Assembly (NCBI GenBank): GCA_963800415.1
Contig: CAWDBS010000060.1
Coordinates: forward strand, 1 to 64,000
DNA: 64,000 nt
Reading direction: 5' to 3'
Source: Palsa-504 sp963800415
GTDB lineage: Bacteria; Actinomycetota; Actinomycetes; Streptosporangiales; Streptosporangiaceae
A program made the position numbers and the translations under genes. The notes beneath the pieces are model-generated. The model was given only the letters and a program-made list of their open reading frames with translations, was not told where the DNA came from and did not search any database. Positions 50,514 through 60,873 of this stretch are shown here, piece by piece (the first letter of the stretch is position 1; every line of letters starts with the position of its first letter).

Positions 50514-50654
50514 GCCGTCAGCATGCGCCTGGCCGGGCCGGCCGGAGCCGTCCGAAGGTCCCCTTTTCCGGCGTCGATGGTCACTCAAACGGGACTTTCG
50601 GTCCGCACCCGGGGGACACTCGGCGTCTTGGCAGCCCTTGCTATATCCCTGGAA

Positions 50655-50995
50655 CGCGGCGTTCCAGGGCGGTGAGACTCGCAGGATGATTTGTTGTCAT
50701 CAAGGTATCGAGAACATTATGTTCTGATGCTATGAGGACGACGGTCACCCTCGATGACGACCTCGCCATCCGGCTGGAAAGGCACCGGACCCAGCATGGC
50801 GAGAGCTTCAGGCAAGCGCTCAACGAAGCCGTCCGCGTGGGCCTTGCCAGGCTCGAAGAACGTGCCGATGCCGTGCCGGAGGTGAGCCAGACTCGCCCGC
50901 TGCCGCTGGGCAGGCGTCTTGCGGGCAGCATCGATAACGTCGGCGAGGTCCTGGCCATCGCCGAGGGCGAGGATTACCGCTGATGTACTCTGGTC
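50655..50995 (+). repeat. Duplicated antitoxin unit, copy 2 (copy 1 at 14762-15100)
   Basis: It starts at CGGCGTTCCAG and ends inside the first codons of the toxin gene (TGATGTACTCTGGTCGACG), after which the sequence is unrelated to copy 1. The leader and antitoxin gene are conserved. The toxin gene is missing. Confidence 0.7.
50732..50983 (+). CDS. Orphan VapB-type RHH antitoxin (second copy)
   Basis: 83 residues from ATG 50732, differing from the protein at 14838 by one residue (SQTRPL instead of SRTRPL). Few silent changes separate the genes, so the duplication is fairly recent, or conserved. The PIN toxin start (TGATGTAC) is present but followed at once by foreign sequence. An orphan antitoxin could neutralise the toxin encoded at 15089, a standard anti-addiction arrangement. 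Confidence 0.8.
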   Translation: MRTTVTLDDDLAIRLERHRTQHGESFRQALNEAVRVGLARLEERADAVPEVSQTRPLPLGRRLAGSIDNVGEVLAIAEGEDYR

Positions 50996-51035
50996 GACGA
51001 GGTGCTTGCTCGGCGGGCGGCACGCAAGGCTTCCG

Positions 51036-51821
51036 ATGGCTGAGCCGGTGCTCGCAGCGACACGGCTAGCGGGGACTGCCGCCGAGAGGATGCTCCTCGT
51101 CGTCGGGCCGTCGCTCGGCACTGCTGTCGGGACGCTCTGGGGGCCGTGCGCGGCACAGCTAGCCGGCTTCGAGGTGGTCGGATGGGACCTGCCGGGGCAT
51201 GGGCTCAGTCGGCCTGCTGCGGAAGGATTCACGGTCAAGGATCTGGCCGCCTCCGTGCGGGCCCTGGCCAACGCGGCCGCGGCCAGCAGGCCGGCCTACT
51301 ACGCGGGTGTATCCCTCGGTGGTGCGGTGGCGTTCGAGCTCGGTCTGGCCCCTGGCCCATTCCTGGCAGTCGCTGCCGTGGCGGCTGCGTCACGCATCGG
51401 CGAGGCGTCCTCGTGGACGGAGCGGGCCGAACTCGTCCGCAGGGCCGGTACGCCGGCTATGGTGGCCGGCTCCTCTCAGCGATGGTTCGCCCCCGGTTTT
51501 CTGGAGCGCGGCGGCGACACCGCCGGGCGGCTGCTGCAAACCCTGTCTGATACCGACGACGAGTCCTATTCGCTGGCCTGTGAGGCACTAGCGGAGTTCG
51601 ACCGCCGCCCGGACCTTGACCGGGTCACGGTGCCGTTCCTGCTCGGACCTGGCGAGCACGACGGCGTCGTGCCACCGGCTCGCGCGCAGCAGGACGCCGA
51701 CGCAATCGCCGGAAGCCGACTGCAGGTATTCGCGGGGTGCGGACATCTGCCGCCAGCCGAGTCCCCGAGTGCGGTCGCTCAGGCACTGACCGAACTCTTT
51801 GCCCATGATGGCCCGGCATAA
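51036..51821 (+). CDS. Alpha/beta hydrolase, 3-oxoadipate enol-lactonase-like
   Basis: 261 residues from ATG 51036. RMLLVVGPSLGTAVGTLWGP, FEVVGWDLPGHGLSRPAAEG, PAYYAGVSLGGAVAFELGLA (nucleophile Ser in GVSLGG), LGPGEHDGVVPPARAQQDAD (acid Asp) and FAGCGHLPPAESPSAVAQAL (His) give a complete triad. The closest pattern is the enol-lactonase PcaD of protocatechuate breakdown. The codons just upstream (VDEVLARRAARKASDG then stop) could be the end of a preceding catabolic gene, now replaced by the antitoxin unit. Substrate unproven. Confidence 0.7.
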   Translation: MAEPVLAATRLAGTAAERMLLVVGPSLGTAVGTLWGPCAAQLAGFEVVGWDLPGHGLSRPAAEGFTVKDLAASVRALANAAAASRPAYYAGVSLGGAVAFELGLAPGPFLAVAAVAAASRIGEASSWTERAELVRRAGTPAMVAGSSQRWFAPGFLERGGDTAGRLLQTLSDTDDESYSLACEALAEFDRRPDLDRVTVPFLLGPGEHDGVVPPARAQQDADAIAGSRLQVFAGCGHLPPAESPSAVAQALTELFAHDGPA

Positions 51822-52090
51822 GCCGAGTGGTTGGGTGACCGCATCACCACCGACCGTTCGGGAGGATAAATATCCCATATTTTACTAAACGAGTCGTATC
51901 TCTGTTTTTTTGCCGACCGGGCCGTGGTGCGTGGCTGAGCCCTCGTGCACCCTGGGATTCCCAGCGTCGCCCCCTCCCAGCGAAAGGGCCGTTCGTCCCG
52001 TGGCTTAGTGCCCATGGTCGCTAGACGCTCATCAGGCGGCCGGCCGAGGCTGAGGATGCGAGCAGCAAGGCGTCGCATTATCCCAGACGT
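51822..52090. other. AT-richer intergenic stretch before the ethylmalonyl-CoA operon
   Basis: No gene seen. It contains GGATAAATATCC (51862-51873), ATATTTTACTAAACGAG and a run of seven Ts at 51903-51910, unusual in this GC-rich DNA, and the dyad-like GGGCCGTTCGTCCCG near 51986. The operon promoter probably lies here. Confidence 0.4.
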
Positions 52091-52129
52091 CCTGCGTCCT
52101 TAACGCAGGTTCTGCCTGGTAGGAGGCAG
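52091..52129 (+). promoter_or_regulatory. Two consecutive leader hairpins, the second covering the ccr ribosome-binding site
   Basis: CCTGCG-TCCTTAA-CGCAGG (52091-52109) is followed at once by CTGCCT-GGTAGG-AGGCAG (52112-52129). The Shine-Dalgarno AGGAGG (52121-52126) lies partly in the loop and partly in the second stem, and the ATG is at 52132. Opening of the second stem would be needed for full translation. Regulation is inferred only from this geometry. Confidence 0.45.
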
Positions 52130-52131
52130 CC

Positions 52132-53469
52132 ATGAAAGAAATCCTCGACACCATCCTCGATCCTGGCAGCCAGCCCGCTGATTTCGCCGCCCTGCCGCTG
52201 CCGGAGTCCTACCGTGCGGTCACCCTGCACCGGGACGAGGAGCACATGTTCGACGGCATCCACACCCGTGACCGGGACCCCCGCAAATCCCTGCACGTAG
52301 AAGAGGTGCCGGTCCCTGAGCTGGGCCTGGGTGAGGCGCTGGTCGCGGTGATGGCGAGCGCGGTGAACTACAACACCGTATGGAGTTCGATTTTCTCGCC
52401 GGTCTCCACCTTCGCCTTCCTGCGCCGCTACGGGAAGCTATCGGAGCTCACCGCGCGGCACGACCTGCCGTATCACGTGGTCGGCTCGGACCTGGCCGGG
52501 GTCGTGCTGCGCACCGGCCCCGGAGTGACCGTCTGGCAGCCCGGCGAGGAGGTCGTCGCGCACTGCCTGTCCGTGGAGCTGGAAAGCTCCGACGGGCACA
52601 ACGACACCATGCTCGACCCGGAGCAGCGCATCTGGGGCTACGAGACCAACTTCGGCGGCCTGGCCGAGCTGGCCCTGGTCAAGACCAACCAGCTGATGCC
52701 CAAACCCAAGCACCTCACCTGGGAGGAGGCCGCGACGCCTGGCCTGGTGAACTCGACCGCCTTCCGGCAACTGGTCTCGGACAACGGCGCGTCGATGAAG
52801 CAGGGCCACAACGTCCTGATCTGGGGCGCCAGCGGCGGCCTGGGCGCTTACGCCACCCAGTACGCGCTGGCGGGCGGGGCGATCCCGATCTGCGTCGTCT
52901 CCAGCGAGCGCAAGGCAGAGCTCTGCCGGTCGATGGGCGCCGAGCTGATCATCAACCGCAGCGCCGAGGGCTACCGGTTCTGGAAGGACGAGCACACTCA
53001 GGACCCGAAGGAATGGAAGCGTTTCGGCGCCCGGATCCGCGAGCTCACCGGCGGCGAGGACGTCGACATCGTCTTCGAGCACCCTGGCCGGGAGACATTC
53101 GGCGCCTCGGTGTACGTGGCCCGCCGCGGCGGCACCATCGTGACGTGCGCCTCGACCTCGGGGTTCATGCACGAGTACGACAACCGCTACCTGTGGATGA
53201 GCCTCAAGCGCATCATCGGCTCGCACTTCGCCAACTACCGTGAGGCGTGGCAGGCCAACCGGCTGGTGTCCAAGGGCATGATTCACCCGACCATGTCGGT
53301 GGTCTACCCGCTGGAGGATGCCGGCCAGGCCGCCCTGGATGTCCACCGGAACCTGCACCATGGCAAGGTCGGGATCCTGTGCCTGGCCCCGCAGGAGGGT
53401 CTCGGCGTGCGCGATCACAAGCTGCGCGAGAAGCACCTGACGGAGATTAACCGGTTCCGGGACCTGTGA
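52132..53469 (+). CDS. ccr: Crotonyl-CoA carboxylase/reductase
   Basis: 445 residues from ATG 52132 with AGGAGG upstream. It carries out NADPH-dependent reductive carboxylation of crotonyl-CoA to ethylmalonyl-CoA, the key step of the ethylmalonyl-CoA pathway. MDR-fold enzyme: AVNYNTVWSSIFSPVSTF with Asn81 of the CO2 pocket, YHVVGSDLAGVVLRTGPGV, ETNFGGLAELALVKTNQLMP, nucleotide loop LIWGASGGLGAYATQYALAG, and IIGSHFANYREAWQANRL. Length is normal. First gene of a five-gene cluster in which the mutase follows after 13 bp. Confidence 0.95.
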   Translation: MKEILDTILDPGSQPADFAALPLPESYRAVTLHRDEEHMFDGIHTRDRDPRKSLHVEEVPVPELGLGEALVAVMASAVNYNTVWSSIFSPVSTFAFLRRYGKLSELTARHDLPYHVVGSDLAGVVLRTGPGVTVWQPGEEVVAHCLSVELESSDGHNDTMLDPEQRIWGYETNFGGLAELALVKTNQLMPKPKHLTWEEAATPGLVNSTAFRQLVSDNGASMKQGHNVLIWGASGGLGAYATQYALAGGAIPICVVSSERKAELCRSMGAELIINRSAEGYRFWKDEHTQDPKEWKRFGARIRELTGGEDVDIVFEHPGRETFGASVYVARRGGTIVTCASTSGFMHEYDNRYLWMSLKRIIGSHFANYREAWQANRLVSKGMIHPTMSVVYPLEDAGQAALDVHRNLHHGKVGILCLAPQEGLGVRDHKLREKHLTEINRFRDL

Positions 53470-53482
53470 GGATGGGCAGAGC

Positions 53483-55549
53483 ATGACCGAGCCGAACGGG
53501 CCGGGGCGAGCGCCTCGGCCCGCCCGGGAGCGTCCCTGGCTGATGCGGACCTATGCGGGGCACTCGACCGCGAAAGAGTCCAACGCGCTGTTCCGCCGGA
53601 ACCTGGCCAAGGGGCAGACCGGCCTGTCGGTGGCGTTCGACCTGCCCACCCAGATGGGGTATGACGCCGATCATGTTCTGGCCCGCGGCGAGGTCGGCCG
53701 GGTCGGTGTCCCGGTCGGACACCTGGGCGACATGCGGGCACTGTTCGACGGCATCCCGCTCGAGCAGAGCAATACCTCGATGACGATCAACGCCACGGCC
53801 ATGTGGCTGCTGGCGCTGTACCAGGTCGCCGCCGAGGAGCAGGGCGCCGACATCGCCAAGCTGACCGGCACCACGCAGAACGACATCATCAAGGAGTACC
53901 TGGCCCGCGGTACCTACGTTTTCCCGCCGGGCCCCTCGGTCCGCCTCACCACCGACCTGATCGCCTACACGGTGGCCCGGATGCCCAAGTGGAACCCCAT
54001 CAACGTCTGCAGTTACCACCTCCAGGAGGCCGGGGCTACCCCGGTGCAGGAGATCGCGTACGCGTTGTGCACCGCGATGACGGTCCTGGACGCGGTCCGC
54101 GATTCCGGCCAGGTTCCCCCGGAGCGGATGGGCGAGGTCGTCGCGCGCATCTCGTTCTTCGTCAACGCGGGCGTCCGCTTCGTCGAGGAAATGTGCAAGA
54201 TGCGGGCCTTCACGCGGCTCTGGGACACGGTCACCCGGGAGCGGTACGGCATCGACGACCCCGCGTGCCGCCGCTTCCGCTACGGCGTGCAGGTCAACTC
54301 ACTCGGCCTGACCGAGGCGCAGCCGGAGAACAACGTCCAGCGGATCGTCCTGGAGATGCTGGCCGTCACCCTGTCCAAACACGCCCGGGCCCGTGCCGTG
54401 CAGCTCCCGGCCTGGAACGAGGCGCTGGGCCTGCCGCGGCCCTGGGACCAGCAGTGGAGCCTGCGCATCCAGCAGGTGCTCGCGTACGAGTCGGACCTGC
54501 TGGAGTACGGCGACCTATTCGACGGTTCCCCCGTGGTCGAGGCCAAGACCGCCGAGCTGATGGCCGGCGCCGAGGCGGAGATCGCCGCGGTGGCCCAGAT
54601 GGGAGGGATGGTACCGGCGGTGGAGTCCGGTTACCTCAAGGCCCAGCTGGTCGCCTCGCACGCGGCCCGGCGCGCGCGCATCGAGTCCGGCGAGGAAAAG
54701 GTCGTGGGGGTCAACTGCTACCAGGCCACCGAGCCCAGTCCCCTCACCGCGGACGCCGACACGGCGGTCTACCACGTGGACCCGGCCTACGAGCGCGCGG
54801 TGCTGGCTGATCTGGCGGAATGGCGCCAGCGGCGCGACCAGGAAGAGGTGGCCGCCGCCCTCGGCCGGCTGCGGGCCGATGCGGCGCGCCCGGACGTCAA
54901 CCTGATGGGCGCGACCTTGGCCTGCGCCCGGGCGGGCGTCACTACCGGCGAGTGGTCCTTCGCGCTGCGGGAGGTGTTCGGCGAATACCGGGCCCCCACC
55001 GGTGTCGGCAGCGCCCCGATGGCACCCGCCGGACCGGGCTGGGAACTGGCCGCGGTCCGCGAGGCGGCGCGCGCCACGGCTGCGGAGATCGGGGCGGGCA
55101 GGCTGCGCCTGCTGCTGGGCAAGCCCGGCCTGGACGGGCACTCCAACGGTATCGAGCAGATCGCCGTCCGGGCCCGCGACGCCGGGTTCGAGGTGATCTA
55201 CCAGGGCATCCGGCTCACCCCCGAGCAGATCGTGGCCGCCGCCGTCGCCGAGGACGTGCACTGCGTGGGGCTGTCGATCCTGTCCGGGGGGCACGCCGAG
55301 CTGGTGCCTGACGTGCTGCGCCGGCTGCGCCAGGCCGACGCCGGGGACATTCCGGTGGTGATCGGCGGGATCATCCCGCCGGCCGACGCTGCCAGCCTGC
55401 GCGCCCAAGGAGTAGCCGCCGTCTTCACGCCCAGGGACTTCGGCATTACCGTCATCATCGGACACATCATCGAGGTGATACGACGGGCCCACGAACTCCA
55501 GCCGTGGCCGGGCCGGCCTGCCGCCGTAGCCACGACAATCGAAGGGTGA
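53483..55549 (+). CDS. ecm: Ethylmalonyl-CoA mutase (B12-dependent)
   Basis: 688 residues from ATG 53483. It converts (2R)-ethylmalonyl-CoA to (2S)-methylsuccinyl-CoA. The N-terminal TIM barrel begins PWLMRTYAGHSTAKESNALF and GLSVAFDLPTQMGYDADH, with AKLTGTTQNDIIKEYLARGT and WNPINVCSYHLQEAGATPVQ. The C-terminal B12-binding domain has LGKPGLDGHSNGIEQIAVRA (D-x-H-x-x-G, base-off cobalamin), VGLSILSGGHAELVPDV and VIGGIIPPADAASLRAQGVA. Fused single-chain form as in MeaA/Ecm proteins. Gene order directly after ccr supports Ecm over methylmalonyl- or isobutyryl-CoA mutase. Confidence 0.93.
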   Translation: MTEPNGPGRAPRPARERPWLMRTYAGHSTAKESNALFRRNLAKGQTGLSVAFDLPTQMGYDADHVLARGEVGRVGVPVGHLGDMRALFDGIPLEQSNTSMTINATAMWLLALYQVAAEEQGADIAKLTGTTQNDIIKEYLARGTYVFPPGPSVRLTTDLIAYTVARMPKWNPINVCSYHLQEAGATPVQEIAYALCTAMTVLDAVRDSGQVPPERMGEVVARISFFVNAGVRFVEEMCKMRAFTRLWDTVTRERYGIDDPACRRFRYGVQVNSLGLTEAQPENNVQRIVLEMLAVTLSKHARARAVQLPAWNEALGLPRPWDQQWSLRIQQVLAYESDLLEYGDLFDGSPVVEAKTAELMAGAEAEIAAVAQMGGMVPAVESGYLKAQLVASHAARRARIESGEEKVVGVNCYQATEPSPLTADADTAVYHVDPAYERAVLADLAEWRQRRDQEEVAAALGRLRADAARPDVNLMGATLACARAGVTTGEWSFALREVFGEYRAPTGVGSAPMAPAGPGWELAAVREAARATAAEIGAGRLRLLLGKPGLDGHSNGIEQIAVRARDAGFEVIYQGIRLTPEQIVAAAVAEDVHCVGLSILSGGHAELVPDVLRRLRQADAGDIPVVIGGIIPPADAASLRAQGVAAVFTPRDFGITVIIGHIIEVIRRAHELQPWPGRPAAVATTIEG

Positions 55550-55560
55550 CAGGACCTGAC

Positions 55561-56556
55561 ATGACTAGCGCAACGACCGCACCCATCACCGCGACCGGCC
55601 GGCTGCGCCCGCGCCGTTCCTGCCTAGCCGTCCCCGGCAGCAGCCCCCGCTTCCTGGAGAAGGCCCAGGGCCTGCCCGCGGATCAGGTGTTCCTGGACCT
55701 CGAGGACGCCTGCGCGCCGCTGGTCAAGGAGAGCGCCCGGCACATGATCGTCGACGCGCTCAACGACGGTGACTGGGGCGGTAAGACCCGCGTCGTTCGG
55801 GTCAACGACTGGACCACCCACTGGACCTACCGGGACGTGATCACGGTGGTCGAGGGCGCGGGCCCCAACCTGGACTGCCTGATGCTGCCGAAGGTGCAGG
55901 ACGCCGAGCAGGTCAAGGCGCTGGACCTGCTGCTCACCCAGATCGAGAAGACGATGGGTTTCGAGGTCGGCCGGATCGGCATAGAAGCCCAGATCGAGAA
56001 CGCCAGGGGCCTGATGAACGTCGACGAGATCGCCGCCGCCTCGCCGCGGCTGGAGACCATCATCTTCGGCCCCGCGGACTTCATGGCCTCGATCAACATG
56101 AAGTCGCTGGTGGTCGGCGAGCAGCCCCCCGGCTATCCGGCGGACGCCTACCACTACATCCTGATGCGCATCCTGATCGCCGCCCGGGCCCACGACCTGC
56201 AGGCCATCGACGGCCCCTACCTGCAGATCCGCAACGCCGGCGGCTACCGCGAGGTTGCCCGGCGGGCCGCCGCCCTGGGCTTCGACGGCAAGTGGGTGCT
56301 GCACCCGGACCAGATAGCGGCGGCCAACGAGATCTTCTCCCCGTCGCAGGAGGACTACGACCATGCCGAACTGATCCTGGACGCCTACGACTGGTGCACC
56401 TCGGAGGCAGGCGGGGCCAAGGGGTCGGCCATGCTCGGTGACGAGATGATCGATGAGGCCTCCCGCAAGATGGCCCTGGTGGTCGCCGCCAAGGGACGGG
56501 CCGCAGGCATGCCGCGCATCTCTAAGTTCGAGCCCCCGCAGCCCGCTGGAGAGTGA
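55561..56556 (+). CDS. HpcH/HpaI-type lyase, probable malyl-/beta-methylmalyl-CoA lyase
   Basis: 331 residues from ATG 55561, 11 bp after the mutase stop. CitE/HpcH TIM barrel: RRSCLAVPGSSPRFLEKAQG, ADQVFLDLEDACAPLVKESA (metal-site Asp/Glu), CLMLPKVQDAEQVKALDLLL, RIGIEAQIENARGLMNVDEI (catalytic Glu), IIFGPADFMASINM (metal Asp) and GKWVLHPDQIAAANEIF. In this pathway it splits beta-methylmalyl-CoA into propionyl-CoA and glyoxylate, and often malyl-CoA as well. Its stop overlaps the next start by four bases. Confidence 0.9.
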   Translation: MTSATTAPITATGRLRPRRSCLAVPGSSPRFLEKAQGLPADQVFLDLEDACAPLVKESARHMIVDALNDGDWGGKTRVVRVNDWTTHWTYRDVITVVEGAGPNLDCLMLPKVQDAEQVKALDLLLTQIEKTMGFEVGRIGIEAQIENARGLMNVDEIAAASPRLETIIFGPADFMASINMKSLVVGEQPPGYPADAYHYILMRILIAARAHDLQAIDGPYLQIRNAGGYREVARRAAALGFDGKWVLHPDQIAAANEIFSPSQEDYDHAELILDAYDWCTSEAGGAKGSAMLGDEMIDEASRKMALVVAAKGRAAGMPRISKFEPPQPAGE

Positions 56557-57062
56557 GCACTATGCAGTTCGGACGGACATATGAAGAGTTCGAGGTCGGA
56601 GCGGTCTACAAGCACTGGCCGGGGAAGACGGTCACCGAGTACGACGACCACCTGTTCTGTCTCCTCACTATGAACCACCACCCGCTGCACCTGGACGCGA
56701 ACTACGCCGCCCGGGCCACCGACTTCGGCCAGAACGTGGTGGTGGGCAACTACATCTACTCGCTGCTGCTCGGCATGTCGGTGCCGGACGTCTCGGGCAA
56801 GGCGATCGCGAACCTGGAAGTCTCCTCGCTCAAGCACGTGGCGCCGACCTTCCATGGCGACACCATCTACGGCCAGACCACCGTGCTGTCCAAGCGGCTC
56901 ACCTCAGCCGGCGACCGGGGCATCGTCCAGGTCGAGACCCGCGGCTACAACCAGGACGGGACCCTGGTGTGCGTGTTCCGCCGCACGGTCATGGTGCCCA
57001 CCGAAACCTACATCAAGGAACGCGGCGGCGAGCAGCCCGGCCGCCCCGAGCCGGCCAGCTGA
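56553..57062 (+). CDS. MaoC-like hydratase, probable mesaconyl-CoA hydratase
   Basis: 169 residues from GTG 56553 (overlap GTGA), or 166 from ATG 56562. Single hot-dog domain: MQFGRTYEEFEVGAVYKHWP, MNHHPLHLDANYAARATDFG QNVV (the hydratase-2-like Asn/His-containing motif), GMSVPDVSGKAIANLEVSSL, TVLSKRLTSAGDRGIVQVET. Mesaconyl-CoA hydratases of other bacteria are often two-domain and about twice as long, so this one probably works as a dimer of single hot-dog units. Operon position supports hydration of mesaconyl-C1-CoA to beta-methylmalyl-CoA. Confidence 0.85.
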   Translation: MSTMQFGRTYEEFEVGAVYKHWPGKTVTEYDDHLFCLLTMNHHPLHLDANYAARATDFGQNVVVGNYIYSLLLGMSVPDVSGKAIANLEVSSLKHVAPTFHGDTIYGQTTVLSKRLTSAGDRGIVQVETRGYNQDGTLVCVFRRTVMVPTETYIKERGGEQPGRPEPAS

Positions 57063-57079
57063 CCCCAAAGGAACTCGCC

Positions 57080-58282
<1,203 letters not shown>

Positions 58283-58311
58283 CCGCGGGCCAGTCGTGTT
58301 TGCCTGCGGGC

Positions 58312-59180
58312 TCAGCCCTGCCGGGCAGCCACCGCGGTCACCAGGGCGGTCCGCATCGCCTCTACCGGCCCGGGATGACCAGTGATCAGCTCGACCTGCG
58401 CAACCGCCTGGTACAGCAGCACGGTGAGACCGCTGACCACCGGGCAGCCTACGGCCAGGGCTGACCTGGCGAAAGGGGTCGGCCACGGCGCGTACACCAC
58501 ATCAAGCACCATGGTGTCTGGTTTCCAGCGGGTCGCGCTCAGCGGATCGGCTGCGCCGCCCGGCAGCGTGGAGATGACCAGGTCGGCGGCGGGCAGCGGT
58601 TCGGTGAACAGGCCGTCGGAAATCGTCGGCCGCATCCCGAGTCGCTCGGCCGTCTCGCGTAGCTCGCCGGTACGGGCCAGGTTGCGTACCAGGACGATCG
58701 GCGACTGGTGGCCCAGCTCGCGCACCGCGGCGAGGGCACCCTGCGCCGTGCCGCCCGCGCCGAGAATGACCGCCTGCTCGACCCGGGCCAGCCCGGCCTC
58801 CCGCAGCGCCGAGACCATGCCGGCCACGTCAGTGTTGTCCGCCCGCCTCCCGCCGGCGGCCCGGCCGGAGGGAACACCAGTGTGTTCGCGGCCCCCACCG
58901 CCTCGGCCAGCGGAGATACCTCGTCGGCGACGATCAGGGCCACCCGCTTGAGCGGCATCGTCAGCGACAGACCCGCCCACTCGGGTCCCATGCCGTCGAT
59001 CAGGCGAGGCAGGCCCGGCTCGTCGCACTCGATCGTGTCGTAGTGCCAGCCATGCAGGTTCAGCGCCTGGTAGGCCGCTCCGTGCAGTACCGGAGAGAGC
59101 GAGTGCTTGATCGGGGACCCAAGCACGGCCGCCCGCCGTGCCGTCTGGTCTACCGCGATGGGGGTAACGTCCGCGTTCAT
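58312..59180 (-). pseudogene. aroE: Shikimate dehydrogenase with one frameshift
   Basis: From ATG 59180 one frame gives RRAAVLGSPIKHSLSPVLHG AAYQALNL (shikimate-binding SxS), AGLSLTMPLKRVAL (catalytic Lys in TxPLK), AVGAANTLVF. Near 58850, in a GC-rich run, the frame changes and continues RADNTDVAGMVSALREAGLA, AVILGAGGTAQGALAAVREL (NADP loop), DLVISTLPGGAADPL, MVLDVVYAPWPTPFARSALA and LLYQAVAQVELITG. The joined protein has the usual length (about 288). A single indel in a homopolymer-rich stretch could be a sequencing error. It converges on the ethylmalonyl-CoA operon. Confidence 0.8.
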
Positions 59181-59658
59181 TTACCTATCTCCAGGTCTGC
59201 CCCCGGCGCGGGTATGCCCCGGGCCTGCTGGTCGGCCAGGGCCCGCGCCGCGCCTTGGCATGAGGTCTGTAGCAGGTTAGGGTCGACGGCATCCAAGATG
59301 CCAATCCGCCGGCGGCGGTCCAGGCCACCCTGCGTGGGTGATGCCCAACCCGGAGCTTGGGCAGAGCCTGCTTGTATGAACGAAATCCTGACCGGGGGCC
59401 CTCATGCTGACCGTCGCCATCGCGAATGCGTCGCTCCAGGATGCTCGGCTGGGACCGCAACCCGCTACGGAGGCGGCGACATTAATGCCATGCGGCTAGA
59501 TCGAGGCGCCGGGCCGAGCTCCGCCGCGCAACCGTTATGTGTTTCTTCACTTGGGTGTGCGGCTGGAAGTAAGGGGTAGCGGCCCTGACGATGTTGCACG
59601 CGGAACCGCGCGGAGCCTGGCGTGGATGCCGCGGCGGCCGGATGGAGGTATGCGACGA
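59181..59658. other. Gap without a recognisable gene
   Basis: Neither strand shows a supported gene in this stretch between the divergent shikimate dehydrogenase and zinc-ribbon genes. It probably contains their promoters. No repeat or structural RNA is recognised. Confidence 0.3.
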
Positions 59659-59970
59659 ATGCGATGGCGGCAGACTTTCTTGGCAGAGGTAGCTGAGACG
59701 CTTCAGCAGCTCGGCATGAGGGCGTGTCCCGTGTGCGGCTCGACGGAATCGCTCGGCATAGGCCGCTTCCCCGTGCTCTTGGTCGATGGCGACTTTCCTC
59801 TCGACGCTGACCCCCTCCCGCTGGGGGATGAGCGCAGTGGCGACATGACCTTTGCCGTACGGGTCGAATGCACCATGTGTGGCCACCTCATGTTGTTCAA
59901 CGCCCAGAAGTACCGCAACGGGGATGAAAAGATCATGGTGCTGGGGCTAACCGAAGGGCAAGACAGCTAA
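59659..59970 (+). CDS. Small zinc-ribbon protein, unknown function
   Basis: 103 residues from ATG 59659, preferred because GGAGG lies ten bases upstream; longer in-frame starts exist at 59650 and 59539. RQTFLAEVAETLQQLGMRAC PVCGSTESLGIGRFPVLLVD, then VECTMCGHLMLFNAQKYRNG DEKIMVLGL: two CxxC pairs 50 residues apart form one zinc ribbon. The stop lies just before the end of the convergent gene at 59975. Function not known. Confidence 0.6.
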   Translation: MRWRQTFLAEVAETLQQLGMRACPVCGSTESLGIGRFPVLLVDGDFPLDADPLPLGDERSGDMTFAVRVECTMCGHLMLFNAQKYRNGDEKIMVLGLTEGQDS

Positions 59971-59974
59971 CTCT

Positions 59975-60442
59975 TCAGAGTGACTGCCTCCCCGACCACT
60001 TCTTCGCCGTGCCAGGAGCTAAGCTCCCGGTACTGTGTCCATTCGGCCCGGCGGACCCATTCGGCCCGGGGGCCGGTCCGAGGTGCTTGTCATACGCGGC
60101 TAGTGCCGTCTCTAGGGGGCGTGGCCCGCGGAGCCATTGAAGACGGGGCGGGATCTCCGAGTAATCCAGGTAGGGATGGTCGCCGCAGCCAGGGCAGATG
60201 AGCTCAAACAGGCCGGTGTAGCCGCCTTCGAAGCGACCATCCACAATACGGGCCGGCTGACGCCGCACGAACGCCGTCCTGCCGTGGCCGGGCTGACCGG
60301 CAAGCGGCAGTGTCCCGGAGCCGTCGGGCTCGATGCGCAGCCACGGGTCACGGCGATCACGCGGGCGCGACGTGGAGGCGGCGGCCCGACGGGCAGCGGA
60401 CCCGGCACTGGTCATGGTGTCAAAGCTGCCTGGATCGCTCAT
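59975..60442 (-). CDS. Conserved actinobacterial hypothetical protein
   Basis: 155 codons from ATG 60442. The first 45 residues are low-complexity. The centre (GYTGLFELICPGCGDHPYLD YSEIPPRLQWLRGPRPLETA LAAYDKHLG) is a pattern often seen in small actinobacterial proteins, with one CxxC. The tail is Gly/Pro-rich. Function unknown; the natural start may be further inside. Confidence 0.55.
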   Translation of the reverse strand: MSDPGSFDTMTSAGSAARRAAASTSRPRDRRDPWLRIEPDGSGTLPLAGQPGHGRTAFVRRQPARIVDGRFEGGYTGLFELICPGCGDHPYLDYSEIPPRLQWLRGPRPLETALAAYDKHLGPAPGPNGSAGPNGHSTGSLAPGTAKKWSGRQSL

Positions 60443-60873
60443 TTAACTCACCGCCAGGCGGTAGGAGTTCCGGCGCTGCCGGGGCCTGGAGCAGCACGTC
60501 CGTACCAGGCGATCATACACCCAGGCGCCGCGCAGCCAATGTCCAGCCGAGTCAGATGATGCCCGGTGTCGGAAATATTAAGGCTCTATTTCCCGGCCGT
60601 TTGCCGTGGGGGCCGAGCGCGGTCTCCCTCGGTGTAAGCGAGTCCCCGGTCACGGGCCCCCCGCCACGGCACCCGCGGGGGTGAGCAACGGCGGGGTGGC
60701 GACGACGGCGCGGCGGATAACACTACCGCCCCGAGGGGTGACAGCTATAACATGCCTTAGCTGACGGCACCGCGAGATCGGCTCGGTAGGTGCACCGGAA
60801 CTGCCCGGCGGGTGAGAGACTGCTTGACGTCTCAGTGGGCTAGCTGAGGGGACGCCATGCGGAGCAACGGCAC
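60443..60873. other. Intergenic stretch
   Basis: No supported gene. CCCCGGTCACGGGCCCCCCG near 60643 and CTTGACGTCTCAGTGGGCTA near 60821 are the only notable sequences. The promoter of the DUF1622 gene probably lies near the latter. Confidence 0.3.
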
